Shown here: one piece after another, positions 28,763 through 37,972 of the stretch
How positions within the stretch are numbered: the stretch's first letter is position 1
How the letters are laid out: every line of letters begins with the position of its first letter
Assembly: GCA_900095165.1 (NCBI GenBank)
Contig: LT606947.1
Span: 744,001-808,000 of the forward strand
Length of the DNA: 64,000 nucleotides
Direction of reading: 5' to 3'
From: Polynucleobacter necessarius
GTDB taxonomy: Bacteria > Pseudomonadota > Gammaproteobacteria > Burkholderiales > Burkholderiaceae
The notes under the pieces: model-generated
Databases searched by the model: none
Told to the model about the DNA's origin: nothing
What the model saw: the letters and a program-made list of their open reading frames with translations, nothing else
Program-made: the position numbers and the translations under genes

Positions 28763-29284
28763 TTACTGAATCGGTTTAAATCCATTGGGCGGCATTGATG
28801 GCTTGACTTGTGGAATGTTGTAGCCATTGTTGCTATTGCTACCACTGCCACCATAATTTTGAGTTGGATAACTAGGCACCTGATTGCCTTTGGAATACAT
28901 ACATTGCTGATAGGCGATGTTGTACTGAGCTTGAGATTGATTTTGCTTGCCAGAGGAGTTCATGGCGCCCATAGCGGCACCACCAAGTAAACCAATACCT
29001 GCGCCAGTACCAATGTTCTGACTACTTCCACCCTGAATGACTGCACCTGCAGCAGCGCCTAAAGCTGCACCAATGGCTGCACTAGTCGCACCCTCTTTGA
29101 TAGCTGCATTACTGGTGTCCTTAATCGCATTTGCAGCGAACTCACGGCATTGTTGATCTTCTTGCTGGAAGACCTCAAACGGCTTACCTTCACGCGGCAT
29201 GATGGCGACGGTTGGGCCGGTGGGCGCAGAGACGCAGGCAGCTAAAGAGCTGATGAGTGCCAATGTCAGTACAGTACGCTTCAT
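28763..29284 (-). CDS. Glycine-zipper outer-membrane lipoprotein
   Basis: A lipoprotein signal (LALISSLAAC, Cys17) is followed by a middle segment rich in Gly/Ala with small-residue periodicity (AAIGAALGAAAGAVIQGG, GTGAGIGLLGGAAMGAM), which is a glycine-zipper pattern. The C-terminal tail is rich in Asn, Gly and Pro, with one Cys-containing motif (YQQCMYSKGNQVP). Such proteins sit in the outer membrane; a specific function is not known. It converges on the MATE gene, with a small hairpin (GCTGAGATTCAATTTCAGC) between. Confidence 0.75.
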   Translation of the reverse strand: MKRTVLTLALISSLAACVSAPTGPTVAIMPREGKPFEVFQQEDQQCREFAANAIKDTSNAAIKEGATSAAIGAALGAAAGAVIQGGSSQNIGTGAGIGLLGGAAMGAMNSSGKQNQSQAQYNIAYQQCMYSKGNQVPSYPTQNYGGSGSNSNNGYNIPQVKPSMPPNGFKPIQ

Positions 29285-29310
29285 ATTGATTCCTTAAATC
29301 AAGTAATTAT

Positions 29311-29776
29311 TTAATTGTGGCTACGTTGTCGTATTGACACATTGCCTGATGGTGGCATCGCTGGCTGAGCCTGCCATCCAGATGCGCAACTTTGCACATA
29401 TGGAAAATATTGTCCGCTCGCTTCACAGTAATACCAAACTGAAGGCTGAGGCTGGGAAGCTAAAACCATTGGCTGTTGTGGTGCTGCATAAGTAAACTAC
29501 CGGCGGGCTTGCATAAACCACGGGTGGAGCATAGTAGCCAGCTGCATATGGATAACCATAGCCAGGGCCGTAATATCCATCACGCCAACCTGGACCATAA
29601 GCTGCTGGTCGCCAACCGCCGTAACCGCCCCCAACAAAGACGGCCCAACCCACATTACCCGCTTGAGCTGCTATCGGAGAAATGGTATATAGGCCCGCCG
29701 CCGCAAAGAGCGTCAGAACCGCTTTAGACACAACTGATTTGTATTGCTTTTGGCTTGTTTTCATAGTGGACCCCAT
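29311..29776 (-). pseudogene. Small secreted Gly/Tyr/Pro-rich protein, frameshifted
   Basis: A signal peptide (VLTLFAAAGLYTISPIAAQA) precedes a Gly/Tyr/Pro-rich repeat region (YYGPGYGYPYAAGYYAPP). The open frame ends at 29423 with unrelated residues. In the next frame a typical end follows: AAPQQPMVLASQPQPS, WYYCEASGQYFPYVQSC and GWQAQPAMPPSG, to TAA at 29311. WYYC...YYPYVQSC is, as I recall, a conserved ending of a widespread proteobacterial family. One extra T near 29488-29495 explains the break. The start at 29776 has GGAGG about 10 nt upstream; ATG 29764 is an alternative. Function unknown. Confidence 0.72.
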
Positions 29777-29875
29777 TGATTGGTCGCCTCCTACTACCTT
29801 AACGCTTCACCCAAATCCAGGCTGACAGAAATTGGGTTTTTATCAGAATATTTATCGCATTAGCTTTTTGATTAA

Positions 29876-30883
29876 TTACTCTAATTTTGCACCTAATTTG
29901 TAAATCACTCTACCCCATTTATTGGTCTCCGCTTGAATCAACTTAGAAAGCTCTTGCGGGCTACCTGGAGCAGGATCCAAGCCGCTAGCCAGCAACTTGT
30001 TTCTGACATCGGGTCGATTGAGGGTTTGGCGGGTCAAGGTATTTAAGCGCTTTTGCAGGCCCGGAGGAAGATTTGCTGGCGCCATGAGCGAGAACCACGA
30101 TGTTGCCTCAAATCCAGGCAAGCCTTGCTCAGCCATGGTCGGAATCTCCTGAGCTGCTGGGGAGCGTTTTAAGGTGATTACTGCCAAAGCCTAGACCTCT
30201 CCCGCCTTAATCAAGGGCAGTGATGAAGACAGATTATCAAAGAGCATAGAAATCCGGCCGCTGATGAGATCCGGCAAAGATTGGGCTCTGCCTTTGTAGG
30301 GAATGTGCCGAATTTGCACCCCAGTCATTTCTTTAAAAAGTTCGCCAGACATATGTAAGGAAGTGCCAACGCCGAAGGAGCCAAAAGTAAGCTCGTTGGG
30401 TTTGGCTTTAGCCAGATCAATCAGTTCGTGCAAATTGCTCACACCCAACTTCTTATTGACTACCAACACATTGGGAGTGCTCGCTAAGAAACTAATGGGC
30501 GTGAAATCATTTATCGGATGAAAAGACATCTTCTCATAGAGGGCGCCATTAATTGTGTGGATGCCTACCGTGCCAATGAGAAGTGTGTGGCCATCCGGCT
30601 CACTCTTTGCCACAAGGTCAGCATCGATATTACCGCCGTAGCCAGGACGGTTTTCTACGAGGACTGGCACTCCCAGGCTTTGTTGCCAACTCTCCGCAAG
30701 TACACGCGCCAAAATATCAGACGCCCCACCAGGAGTAAATGTCACCACAATCCGAATCGCTTGTTTAGGCCAAGCGGTATTAGCTTTGGTTTGAGAATGA
30801 GCGGTATTGGCAAAACCTAGGCAAATCAATAGAGCTGCCAAAGCCTTAACCACCATAGAGGTGATCAGCATGAGATCACTCAC
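29876..30883 (-). pseudogene. Bug/TctC-family solute receptor with in-frame amber stop
   Basis: Bug-type periplasmic binding proteins capture carboxylates and other small organics. A signal peptide (ALAALLICLGFANTAHSQ) is followed by IRIVVTFTPGGASDILARVL, VENRPGYGGNID, the GTVGIHTIN loop and HIPYKGRAQSLPDLISG. The frame is open over 336 codons except TAG at 30193-30191, in AGEV*ALAVIT, where relatives usually have a basic residue. The C-terminal lobe (GLPGFEATSWFSLMAPANLP) is intact beyond it. No tctAB permease lies nearby. Without suppression the protein loses its last third. Confidence 0.85.
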
Positions 30884-30889
30884 CCTAAC

Positions 30890-31453
30890 TTAAAAACCAA
30901 AACGTGTGCGCAACCAAATCCATCCGTCATATTTAACGGGATCATCAGCGCAAGGGCCAATGCCGCATTCCAAAAGCGTGGAAGCGAGGTTAGCAAAGAC
31001 TAAAACAATAAAGAGAATGATTAATGTATTTGCAAACAGTGAGCGAGAGCGCACATCACGGTTAGGCAACATGAGAAGAATCGCAAGACCAGCTAACAGG
31101 CCAACGTAACCTACGTAAGCCCAAGCATAAAAATGCAACTCAAGAACCGTTTTTCCAAATCCCTTGTCACCCGGAAGAATATGCAATAAAACTTGGCGCA
31201 AGGAAACCATCATCTCCGTTAAGCCGCCGATGATGCCCCAACCGTAGTGAGCAGAATGCGCACCGCAACGAATATTGAGCACCAGCGCAAAACCGATGAT
31301 CACAAAACCCATGCGCTGCATTAAGCAAAGCGGGCAAGGCAACTCACCAAAATAGAGTTGATCCACAAAGGCATAAGACAACATGCCAATGATGGCGGCC
31401 AAAGCCAATTGATTGCCTAGGGCAGCTAACGAAGGAAAGGAATGTTTACTCAC
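30890..31453 (-). CDS. dsbB: Disulfide bond formation protein B (DsbB/DsbI type)
   Basis: A four-to-five-helix inner-membrane protein. The first periplasmic loop has PCPLC (C40, C43). A second pair lies near the C-terminus (CGIGPC), where the canonical family has a longer loop. DsbB reoxidises DsbA and passes electrons to quinone. The altered spacing of the second pair suggests the DsbI-like branch. The gene follows the small DUF5993-like gene by 5 nt, and the two are very likely co-transcribed. Intact. Confidence 0.85.
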   Translation of the reverse strand: MSKHSFPSLAALGNQLALAAIIGMLSYAFVDQLYFGELPCPLCLMQRMGFVIIGFALVLNIRCGAHSAHYGWGIIGGLTEMMVSLRQVLLHILPGDKGFGKTVLELHFYAWAYVGYVGLLAGLAILLMLPNRDVRSRSLFANTLIILFIVLVFANLASTLLECGIGPCADDPVKYDGWIWLRTRFGF

Positions 31454-31458
31454 GCTCT

Positions 31459-31611
31459 TTACAGACTGATATTGAGATGGCTCGTGGCATGAACGCGGAA
31501 CCAGAACATCAAGATGCCGACGGTAATGGCAAGCACAACAAGACCCGCAAGACGCCTCTCAAACCAGACAAGGACAAGGCCGATAAAGGCTGTCAGAAAA
31601 GGTAGGAACAT
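31459..31611 (-). CDS. DUF5993-like small membrane protein (50 aa)
   Basis: A 50-residue peptide, MFLPFLTAFIGLVLVW then FERRLAG, a second helix (LVVLAITVGILMFWF) and HATSHLNISL. Two short helices and an HAT...LNISL end match my recollection of the DUF5993 family found beside dsbB-like genes. It ends 5 nt before dsbB, and GGTAGGA lies close to the ATG. The role is unknown; the coupling points to the membrane disulfide system. Confidence 0.65.
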   Translation of the reverse strand: MFLPFLTAFIGLVLVWFERRLAGLVVLAITVGILMFWFRVHATSHLNISL

Positions 31612-31692
31612 GTACACAAAAGAATTCTATCGCAGGTCGTTCTAGAAGCTAAAAACAAGCGGCTTAAAGGGTCTTTTGTATAGAATAAAGTC

Positions 31693-32466
31693 ATGAACAC
31701 CACCCCACCCTGCATCGACTTCCAGCTCGATGGGCCCATCGCCCGCGTTACCTTCAATAATCCTGCGGCACGTAATGCCTTAACTTGGCCGATGTATGAA
31801 GAACTCAAACGCATTTGCGATGAGTTGGCGAGTAGGCCAGAAATCAAGGTAGCGATTTTTAGAGGCGCCGGTGAAAATGCCTTTGTATCCGGTAGCGACA
31901 TCCAACAATTTGTAGATCTTCAAGAAAATGAGGCATATGAAGTTGCGGTGGATGCTATTTTTCTCTCTTTGCAACACTTGCCTATTCCAACGATTGCCCT
32001 AATCGAAGGCTTGGCAGTTGGTAGCGGTTTACTCATTGCTACTGCATGTGATTTCAGAATATCGACTGATGATGCACGCTTTGGCATTCCAGCAGCAAAG
32101 ACTTTAGGCAATTGTCTATCACCAAGCAATCTCTCTTGGATTGCCAATCATTTTGGTATGCCGATGGTGAAGCGGATGCTCCTAACTGCAGAGCTGATCA
32201 AGGCACCCGAGTTGCTGAATTCGGGCTACCTATATCAAACCACCACTCCTGAAGGCATTGTGGAAGCAACGGAATCTTTGGCAGTTAAATTAGCATCGCT
32301 TGCCCCGATTACTCAAAAGGCAAGCAAAATTACCTTAGCTCGCTTAATGGAAAGCAATTTACCGGATTGCACCGAACTCATGAGAGAAACATACAACAGC
32401 ATCGATTTCAAAGAAGGGGTTAATGCCTTCCTTGAAGGACGCTTGCCAAAGTGGATTGGAAGGTAA
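31693..32466 (+). CDS. Enoyl-CoA hydratase/isomerase-family protein
   Basis: A 257-residue crotonase-fold protein. The first oxyanion-hole segment is ARNALTWPMYEEL with FRGAGENAFVSGSDIQQF; the second is LIEGLAVGSGLLIATACDFRIS. The ARFGIPAAKTLGN segment carries the usual position of one catalytic acid, but the second conserved Glu is not obvious, so the reaction may not be simple hydration. Members act on acyl-CoAs in fatty- or aromatic-acid breakdown. It stands alone, converging on the hydrolase gene. Confidence 0.85.
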   Translation: MNTTPPCIDFQLDGPIARVTFNNPAARNALTWPMYEELKRICDELASRPEIKVAIFRGAGENAFVSGSDIQQFVDLQENEAYEVAVDAIFLSLQHLPIPTIALIEGLAVGSGLLIATACDFRISTDDARFGIPAAKTLGNCLSPSNLSWIANHFGMPMVKRMLLTAELIKAPELLNSGYLYQTTTPEGIVEATESLAVKLASLAPITQKASKITLARLMESNLPDCTELMRETYNSIDFKEGVNAFLEGRLPKWIGR

Positions 32467-32497
32467 CACTAGACTATGGAGCCAGCGATTTAGCCAT

Positions 32498-33543
32498 TTA
32501 GGATTTAGAGTTTAAGAAATCAACTACCGTCTGTACAAAAATATCAGGCACTTCAATATGGGGAATATGGCCGACATTTTCCAGGGGAACTAACTTAGCA
32601 TTCGGAATGACCTGAGCAGCTTTTTTACCTAATTCAGGAAAGTTTCCTAAAGACTTCACGGTCTCGGGTGGGGCAAAGCGACGACCAAATACCGTCCTGT
32701 CTTTCTGACCAATCACCAGCAACACCGGCATCTTGAGATTTGGCAAATCCCCTACCACCGGTTTTTCGGCAATCATCTGATAAGTCAAAACGGAAGTTCT
32801 TGCATAGGCAGGATAGTCTGACCCTTTTTGAACTCTAACATAGACCTCTATAAACTGCTCAAAGCTTGGCTGCCATACTGGAAAATACGATTGCAAGAAA
32901 AGACGATAACTCGTTTCTGTTTGCGCCATTTCCAGCTTAAGCAAATTGTCATTCGTTTGAGGTGGGATATCTTTACTGTAATCCTCGAGACCCAATGGAT
33001 TCTCCAAAACGAGTTTTTGGACTGTTCGCGGATAGAGGCGCGCGAAACGAATGCCCACCATCCCACCCATCGAATTGGCTACGACAGATGCCTTGTTGAT
33101 ACCAAGAGATTTGAGTAAAACCTGAGTATTACGAGCCAGATCATCAAAATGATAAGCGACATCAGGCTTGGTAGACTTACCAAAACCAATTTGATCTGGA
33201 GCAATAACACGATAGCCTGCAGCAGTTAACCCTTGAATAGTAGGCACCCAATAATCGCTTGAAAAATTCTTCCCATGAAATAAAACGACAACACCCTTCT
33301 GCTTACCCATCCCAGGTACGTCCATATAAACCATGCTGGCAGATTGACCCTGCAAAGTAGTTTTAAATTCTTTGGTTGGATATGGATAGGGCCAGGTACT
33401 CAAGCGCAAATCCAAGGGGCTGGAATTGGCATAGCGGCTAGGCGTTTGAGCGCCCGCTTTAGTCTGGTCAACGATGTACAGGCAGAGATGAAGATTGAGC
33501 CAATACACATTACTGAAGCCGCTCCAAGCGCCCTTAAATTCAT
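32498..33543 (-). pseudogene. Alpha/beta-hydrolase lipoprotein, frameshifted behind its signal peptide
   Basis: The mature part is an alpha/beta hydrolase: VVVLFHGKNFSSDYW oxyanion loop, APDQIGFGKSTKP, VANSMGGMVGIRFA with nucleophile Ser, and a C-terminal His (VGHIPHIEVPD). A start at 33543 (ATG, AGG 7 nt upstream) in a different frame encodes a typical lipoprotein leader ending in SIFISAC. The leader frame and the hydrolase frame meet near 33468-33474 (CTS then DQTKAGAQTPSRYA), where one base seems lost. Read in the hydrolase frame alone, the N-terminus is Lys-rich and has no signal. So the enzyme is probably no longer exported. Confidence 0.72.
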
Positions 33544-33602
33544 CTCCAAACCTTTGTCTCTTTAGTTTATTTTTTCTCTTGTATTTGATTCGTTTTAAGT
33601 AT

Positions 33603-34295
33603 TTAAACAATCTTAATTTTGAGTGGTGTCAGACCTTCGACACTACCTTCCAGTACATCACCTTTATTTACAGTACCAACACCTGCAGGTGTGCCCGACA
33701 TAATCAAGTCGCCTGGCTCGAGCGTGAACAAAGTTGATAGGTAAGCAATGGTGTCAGGAACATTCCAAATCAATTGATTTAAGTCGCCCTCTTGACGTAC
33801 TTCACCATTGACTAATAGCTTGACTACGCCTTTGTTCGGATGTCCGAACTGAGCCGCTGGAGTAATCGCTGCACACGGAGCAGATTGATCAAATGCTTTA
33901 CCGGTATCCCAAGGGCGGCCCATCTTTTTAGCCTCACCCTGCAAGTCACGACGAGTCATGTCTAAGCCAACACCGTAACCATAAACATGCTCTAGCGCTT
34001 TATCCGCAGGAATATTGGCGCCGCCTTTGCCGATGGCAACAACCATTTCAATCTCATGATGAACATCATTTGATAAGTTTGGATATTGCATGTCTTTACC
34101 ATCAGCTACGATTGAATTGGCTGGCTTCATGAAAAAGAATGGCGGCTCACGGTCGGGATCATGACCCATTTCACGGGCGTGATCAGCATAGTTGCGACCA
34201 ACGCAATAAATACGGTTCACAGCAAAACGGCGGGTATCACCCACTACTGGAAGTGATGGAACGATTGGTGGATCAATAACGTATGCAATGCTCAT
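33603..34295 (-). CDS. Fumarylacetoacetate hydrolase-family protein (fumarylpyruvate hydrolase-like)
   Basis: A 230-residue FAH-domain enzyme: [15 protein letters not shown] at the N-terminus, [25 protein letters not shown] with metal-binding Glu pair, [14 protein letters not shown], and the closing [14 protein letters not shown]. The length fits the short branch that includes fumarylpyruvate hydrolase of gentisate degradation. It cleaves carbon-carbon bonds of acylpyruvates with a divalent metal. No ring-cleavage gene lies next to it, so substrate is a guess. Confidence 0.88.
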   Translation of the reverse strand: MSIAYVIDPPIVPSLPVVGDTRRFAVNRIYCVGRNYADHAREMGHDPDREPPFFFMKPANSIVADGKDMQYPNLSNDVHHEIEMVVAIGKGGANIPADKALEHVYGYGVGLDMTRRDLQGEAKKMGRPWDTGKAFDQSAPCAAITPAAQFGHPNKGVVKLLVNGEVRQEGDLNQLIWNVPDTIAYLSTLFTLEPGDLIMSGTPAGVGTVNKGDVLEGSVEGLTPLKIKIV

Positions 34296-34370
34296 AAATA
34301 GCCTTTCTAAAGGGTGTCTAATTTTTATTAATTATTATTTGAAGTCATTATGACATCACTTAGAGGAAGG

Positions 34371-34646
34371 TCATTTGGGATTTTTGGTGCGAAATTTGAG
34401 AACCAAAATGCTCAAGGCTAGGGAAAAGGTCAAAGCATTGGCCAGGATTAAAGGCCAAGTTTCAATCATGAGGCCATAGACAAGCCATAAGCCTACCCCA
34501 GCGGTGAATAAGCTATACATTCCCAATGAGATTCCAGAGAGATCTCGGATGCGCCAGGATTGAATAGCCTGAGGCAAAAAAGCAATTGTTGTCAAAAATG
34601 CAGCGCAGTAGCCAATAATTTCGATCTGGTGAGCCTGTAAATTCAT
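34371..34646 (-). CDS. SemiSWEET sugar transporter
   Basis: A 91-residue protein with three hydrophobic helices and the PQ-loop motif (FLPQAIQSWRIRDLSGISL), the mark of bacterial SemiSWEETs. These form dimers that let sugars pass both ways across the inner membrane. The start follows the cytochrome c gene by only 4 nt, so the two are likely co-transcribed although not functionally related. Intact. Confidence 0.9.
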   Translation of the reverse strand: MNLQAHQIEIIGYCAAFLTTIAFLPQAIQSWRIRDLSGISLGMYSLFTAGVGLWLVYGLMIETWPLILANALTFSLALSILVLKFRTKNPK

Positions 34647-34650
34647 GCGC

Positions 34651-35040
34651 TTATGGCTTCTGATTTAGACCGGCCTTGCGCGCTTCAATTTCTTTGTTGA
34701 TAGCAGCCAATGTTTTTGCATTCGGCGTCTTCCAGTTACCGCCCGCCTTGCTAGCCATATAGGCTACCGCATCAGAAAACGTTTCAATTGTCATATTGGG
34801 ATTACCCCCTTTAGCAGGCATTCCCCGCACACCAACATAGGCATGGGCAGTAAGAGTCACCTGACCCTCGGCAATCAATGGGGTCCACTTGGTCTTATCG
34901 CCAAGCTTGGGAGCATTTAAAACGCCGGCGCCGTGGCAGGCAGCACAAACTTGCTTATAGGTATTTTCGCCAGGCTCAGCAAAGGCAGAAAAACTCAGGA
35001 TGCTAGCCGCAAAGATCCAGGGACGGAGAGATGAAGTCAT
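34651..35040 (-). CDS. Periplasmic class I cytochrome c (c5-like)
   Basis: A signal peptide (FAASILSFSAFA) and one haem site CAACH (32-36), with the sixth-ligand Met in the GMPAKGG stretch (about residue 84) and the helical motif ETFSDAVAYMASKAGG. This is the layout of cytochrome c5/c555-type electron carriers. It would carry electrons to a terminal oxidase or from a periplasmic dehydrogenase. The partner is not in the window except possibly the flavocytochrome gene at 42 kb. Confidence 0.9.
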   Translation of the reverse strand: MTSSLRPWIFAASILSFSAFAEPGENTYKQVCAACHGAGVLNAPKLGDKTKWTPLIAEGQVTLTAHAYVGVRGMPAKGGNPNMTIETFSDAVAYMASKAGGNWKTPNAKTLAAINKEIEARKAGLNQKP

Positions 35041-35184
35041 ATCGATACCAGTAGGAATTGTTGAGAGTTACCACAATGTATCTCAATATTTAATCCAATG
35101 TAATGATTGAGCCCAAATCCAGGTTAAATAGCTGGCTAATATTGGGATAATGCGCGCCTTAAAGCCAGCCGGCAATCTGCTTCT

Positions 35185-36186
35185 TTAATCCGACTGACTT
35201 ATAGTCCGGACTAGCCCCCCCGAGAGAGTGCGAATTTTTCGTATCAGCTTTGCAAGTTCGACATTGGCGCTCAAGTCCTCATTCATCGCCAGAAAAAAGA
35301 TTTCATCTTTTAGTTGAATAAAGTCCAGGCCATTCTCCAGAGCAATACTTTTTACCCCCATACCGACATCTGCTTTTTTAGCTAATATCGCCGTAGCAAT
35401 TGCAGAGTGGGTGAACTCTTCATTCTCGTAACCCTGAATATTCCGGGCATCTATCCCCTCTTTGGCCAAAATGGTATCAAACAATAAGCGCGTTCCAGAC
35501 CCCTTCTGCCGATTGATAAAACGAATCTTCAGGCTGAGTAAATCTTTAGCCGAAATGATATTAAGGGGGTTTCCTTTGGCTACCATTAGACCCTGCACAC
35601 GCTTCATGACAGGAAATATTTGCATCCCCTCTTTTTGCAATCGTTTAGATATTATTTGAGAACTTTGAGGGTCTGATACATGAAAGCCTGCTATATCGAC
35701 TTCGTAATTGAGAAGGCGCTCTAAAGCCTCACCTGATCCGGCGGCAATCAATTCAAAGCCACCAATATCAAAAACTGCTTTTTGAATAATCGGATCACTA
35801 CTGCTGGCAAAACGCCACTGCTTTTTTGTCTTTACCCGAAATTGAGCAAATCCTTCTTCCAGGTGCAATAGGCTTGTTTGACCCAGTCGCATAGTCTTTT
35901 GATCAAAGTCCTCAGTAAATTGAATCAAGTATCTAGCGTATTCAGATAATTGGGAGCCATGCCCCCTGACTCGATCAATTAATTTAAACCCCAGAGCCTG
36001 CTCGACATCATTCAGTTTTTTCCACACATTCCTATAAGACAAGCCCATTTTTTTGCAGGCGGACATCAGCGTTTTGCCATGGTCAATGTCCTTTAATAAG
36101 GCGCTCAACCACACCAAATCGACTATAGCCGGATCTTTTGTGTTTTTACTTCCAAAAACCAGGGTTGGCCGAATCTGAATTCTCAT
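35185..36186 (-). CDS. ModE-like HTH regulator with periplasmic-binding-type effector domain
   Basis: Residues about 20-85 form a LysR/ModE-type winged helix (DIDHGKTLMSACKKMGLSYRNVWKKL). The rest is a PBP-like ligand domain (GGFELIAAGSGEALERLL, INRQKGSGTRLLFD, ENEEFTHSAIATAI). This combination is used for regulators that sense molybdate, tungstate or related oxyanions. It is divergent from two oxyanion-binding proteins across 75 bp with an inverted repeat. It very likely controls them. Confidence 0.85.
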   Translation of the reverse strand: MRIQIRPTLVFGSKNTKDPAIVDLVWLSALLKDIDHGKTLMSACKKMGLSYRNVWKKLNDVEQALGFKLIDRVRGHGSQLSEYARYLIQFTEDFDQKTMRLGQTSLLHLEEGFAQFRVKTKKQWRFASSSDPIIQKAVFDIGGFELIAAGSGEALERLLNYEVDIAGFHVSDPQSSQIISKRLQKEGMQIFPVMKRVQGLMVAKGNPLNIISAKDLLSLKIRFINRQKGSGTRLLFDTILAKEGIDARNIQGYENEEFTHSAIATAILAKKADVGMGVKSIALENGLDFIQLKDEIFFLAMNEDLSANVELAKLIRKIRTLSGGLVRTISQSD

Positions 36187-36199
36187 ATGTAATTTTTTG

Positions 36200-36221
36200 C
36201 ATATTCATGTTTTGTAATATG
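36200..36221. promoter_or_regulatory. Inverted repeat in the regulator/tupA-like intergenic region
   Basis: CATATT-N10-AATATG is a perfect 6-bp inverted repeat with 10-bp spacing, between the divergent regulator and binding-protein genes. The size suits a dimeric winged-helix regulator. Binding is inferred. Confidence 0.5.
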
Positions 36222-36261
36222 ACAAATCTTAACCGAACCTACCAAAGGGAAGTGAACTCAA

Positions 36262-37086
36262 ATGAAATTCTCATTCAACCGACTACTGGTATGTGCAATT
36301 ACAGCACTAGTACTTTTAAGCAATCCAACTTACGCACAAGAAAAAAATATTGTTGTGTCATCAACAACCTCAACAGAGCAATCTGGGATTTTTGGCTTTA
36401 TGTTGCCAATCTTCAAAATGAAAACCGGCATCGATGTGAAGGTTGTTGCGGTTGGCACTGGTCAAACATTAGATATTGGGCGCCGAGGCGATGCTAATGT
36501 CGTGTTTGTACATGACAAACCTGCAGAGGAAAAATTTGTAGCTGAGGGTTTCGCCACAAAACGGATTGAAGTAATGTATAACGACTTTGTTTTGATTGGC
36601 CCTAAATCTGATCCGGCAAAGATCGGGGGCGGTAAAGATATAAAAGTCGCGTTTCAGAAAATTGCGACTGCTCAAGCGCCATTTGTATCGCGTGGCGACA
36701 AGAGTGGCACACATGCTGCGGAGTTGCGCTACTGGAAAGATGCTGGAATCACAGTGGCACCTAGTGCTTGGTATAAAGAAACCGGTTCTGGCATGGGCCC
36801 TGCCCTCAATACCGCATCGGCGATGAATGGTTATATTTTGACTGATCGCGCTACTTGGCTTTCATTTAAAAACCGCGGTGATTTAGCCATCCTGGTTCAA
36901 GGTGATCCAAAGCTATTTAATCAATATGGCGTGATGCTAGTAAACCCAGCAAAATTTCCTCACGTGAAAAAAGCTGAAGGTCAGGCATTCATTGATTGGA
37001 TCACTTCGAAAAATGGTCAAGATGTCATTGCAAGTTATCAAATTGGTGGTGAGCAACTATTCTTCCCGAACGCCAAGAAACAATAA
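36262..37086 (+). CDS. TupA-like tungstate/molybdate-binding periplasmic protein
   Basis: A 274-residue secreted binding protein: signal peptide ending in PTYAQ, then VVSSTTSTEQSGIFGFMLP, the TTTST..SG-like oxyanion-binding start of TupA/WtpA proteins, GTGQTLDIGRRGDANVVFVHD, SRGDKSGTHAAELRYWKDAG and YILTDRATWLSFKNRG. TupA feeds a TupBC ABC transporter. No permease or ATPase gene is next to it; a second binding protein and a molbindin follow instead. Intact. Confidence 0.88.
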   Translation: MKFSFNRLLVCAITALVLLSNPTYAQEKNIVVSSTTSTEQSGIFGFMLPIFKMKTGIDVKVVAVGTGQTLDIGRRGDANVVFVHDKPAEEKFVAEGFATKRIEVMYNDFVLIGPKSDPAKIGGGKDIKVAFQKIATAQAPFVSRGDKSGTHAAELRYWKDAGITVAPSAWYKETGSGMGPALNTASAMNGYILTDRATWLSFKNRGDLAILVQGDPKLFNQYGVMLVNPAKFPHVKKAEGQAFIDWITSKNGQDVIASYQIGGEQLFFPNAKKQ

Positions 37087-37088
37087 AC

Positions 37089-37964
37089 ATGAAAAATTCG
37101 CAACAGTTATTCAGCACACTTCTCTCAGCCGTATTCATTGGACTTGGAATGCAAACGTCATTAGCGCAATCTAACCCTCCAAAAGTGGAGGCTACTTATG
37201 GACAAGGTGCCAAGAGTTTTAAATTGGCAACTGGAAGCCCTGGGGAACTAGGTCTACTGCAACAACTTGGTGAGGCTGTCGACAAAAAGGAAGGCGCCCG
37301 TTTGGTGTGGATTAAGGCTGGAAGTGGTGCCTCTCTTAATCTATTGAAAACACAACAGGTTGACATGATCATGGTGCATGCGCCGGAGGGTGTTAATAAA
37401 GCAATTGCCGAAGGATGGGCAACTGGTAGAACACTGATTGGCTCTAATGAATTTTATATTGTTGGGCCTAAAGCAGACAGCGCCAAAATTAAATCTGCGA
37501 GCAGTGACGCAGATGCTTATGCCAAGATCTCTAAAGCGCAGTCTAACTTTATCTCTCGCGGCGACAAATCAGGGACCCACCAGAAAGAAATGGATATCTG
37601 GAAAAAGGCAGGCATTACACCTGAAGGCAATTGGTACATAGTGACCAATGACTTTATGACAGCCTCTCTTAAGCGAGCAAATGTTGAGAAGGCGTATTTC
37701 ATGACAGATAGCAGCACTTGGGTAGCGGAGAAAAATGTCGCACCCGATCTCCAGATTCTGTATCGCGGCGACCCCTACCTAGTCAACACCTATGATGCTT
37801 TAGTGGCTCCCGTTGGCGCCACTGAGAACCGTGATATTGCGGCTAAGTTCATTCAGTTTGTATCCTCGGATGAGGGTCAGGCCATCATTCGTAACTACGG
37901 GAAGTCGCAGTACAAAGAAGCACTCTACAATGATGCTGTCTATGCCAAACAATATATTCACTAG
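37089..37964 (+). CDS. Second TupA-like periplasmic binding protein
   Basis: A 291-residue secreted protein (signal ending near SLAQS), distantly similar to the preceding gene: SPGELGLLQQLGEAVDKKEG, IKAGSGASLNLLKTQQVDMIMVHAPE, SRGDKSGTHQKEMDIWKKAG and AYFMTDSSTWVAEKN. The SRGDKSGTH block is shared exactly with its neighbour, pointing to an old duplication. The N-terminal oxyanion motif differs (no TTST; the segment is ATGSPGELG), so the ligand may differ. It starts 2 nt after the first gene and is in the same operon. Confidence 0.8.
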   Translation: MKNSQQLFSTLLSAVFIGLGMQTSLAQSNPPKVEATYGQGAKSFKLATGSPGELGLLQQLGEAVDKKEGARLVWIKAGSGASLNLLKTQQVDMIMVHAPEGVNKAIAEGWATGRTLIGSNEFYIVGPKADSAKIKSASSDADAYAKISKAQSNFISRGDKSGTHQKEMDIWKKAGITPEGNWYIVTNDFMTASLKRANVEKAYFMTDSSTWVAEKNVAPDLQILYRGDPYLVNTYDALVAPVGATENRDIAAKFIQFVSSDEGQAIIRNYGKSQYKEALYNDAVYAKQYIH

Positions 37965-37972
37965 GAGAAATT

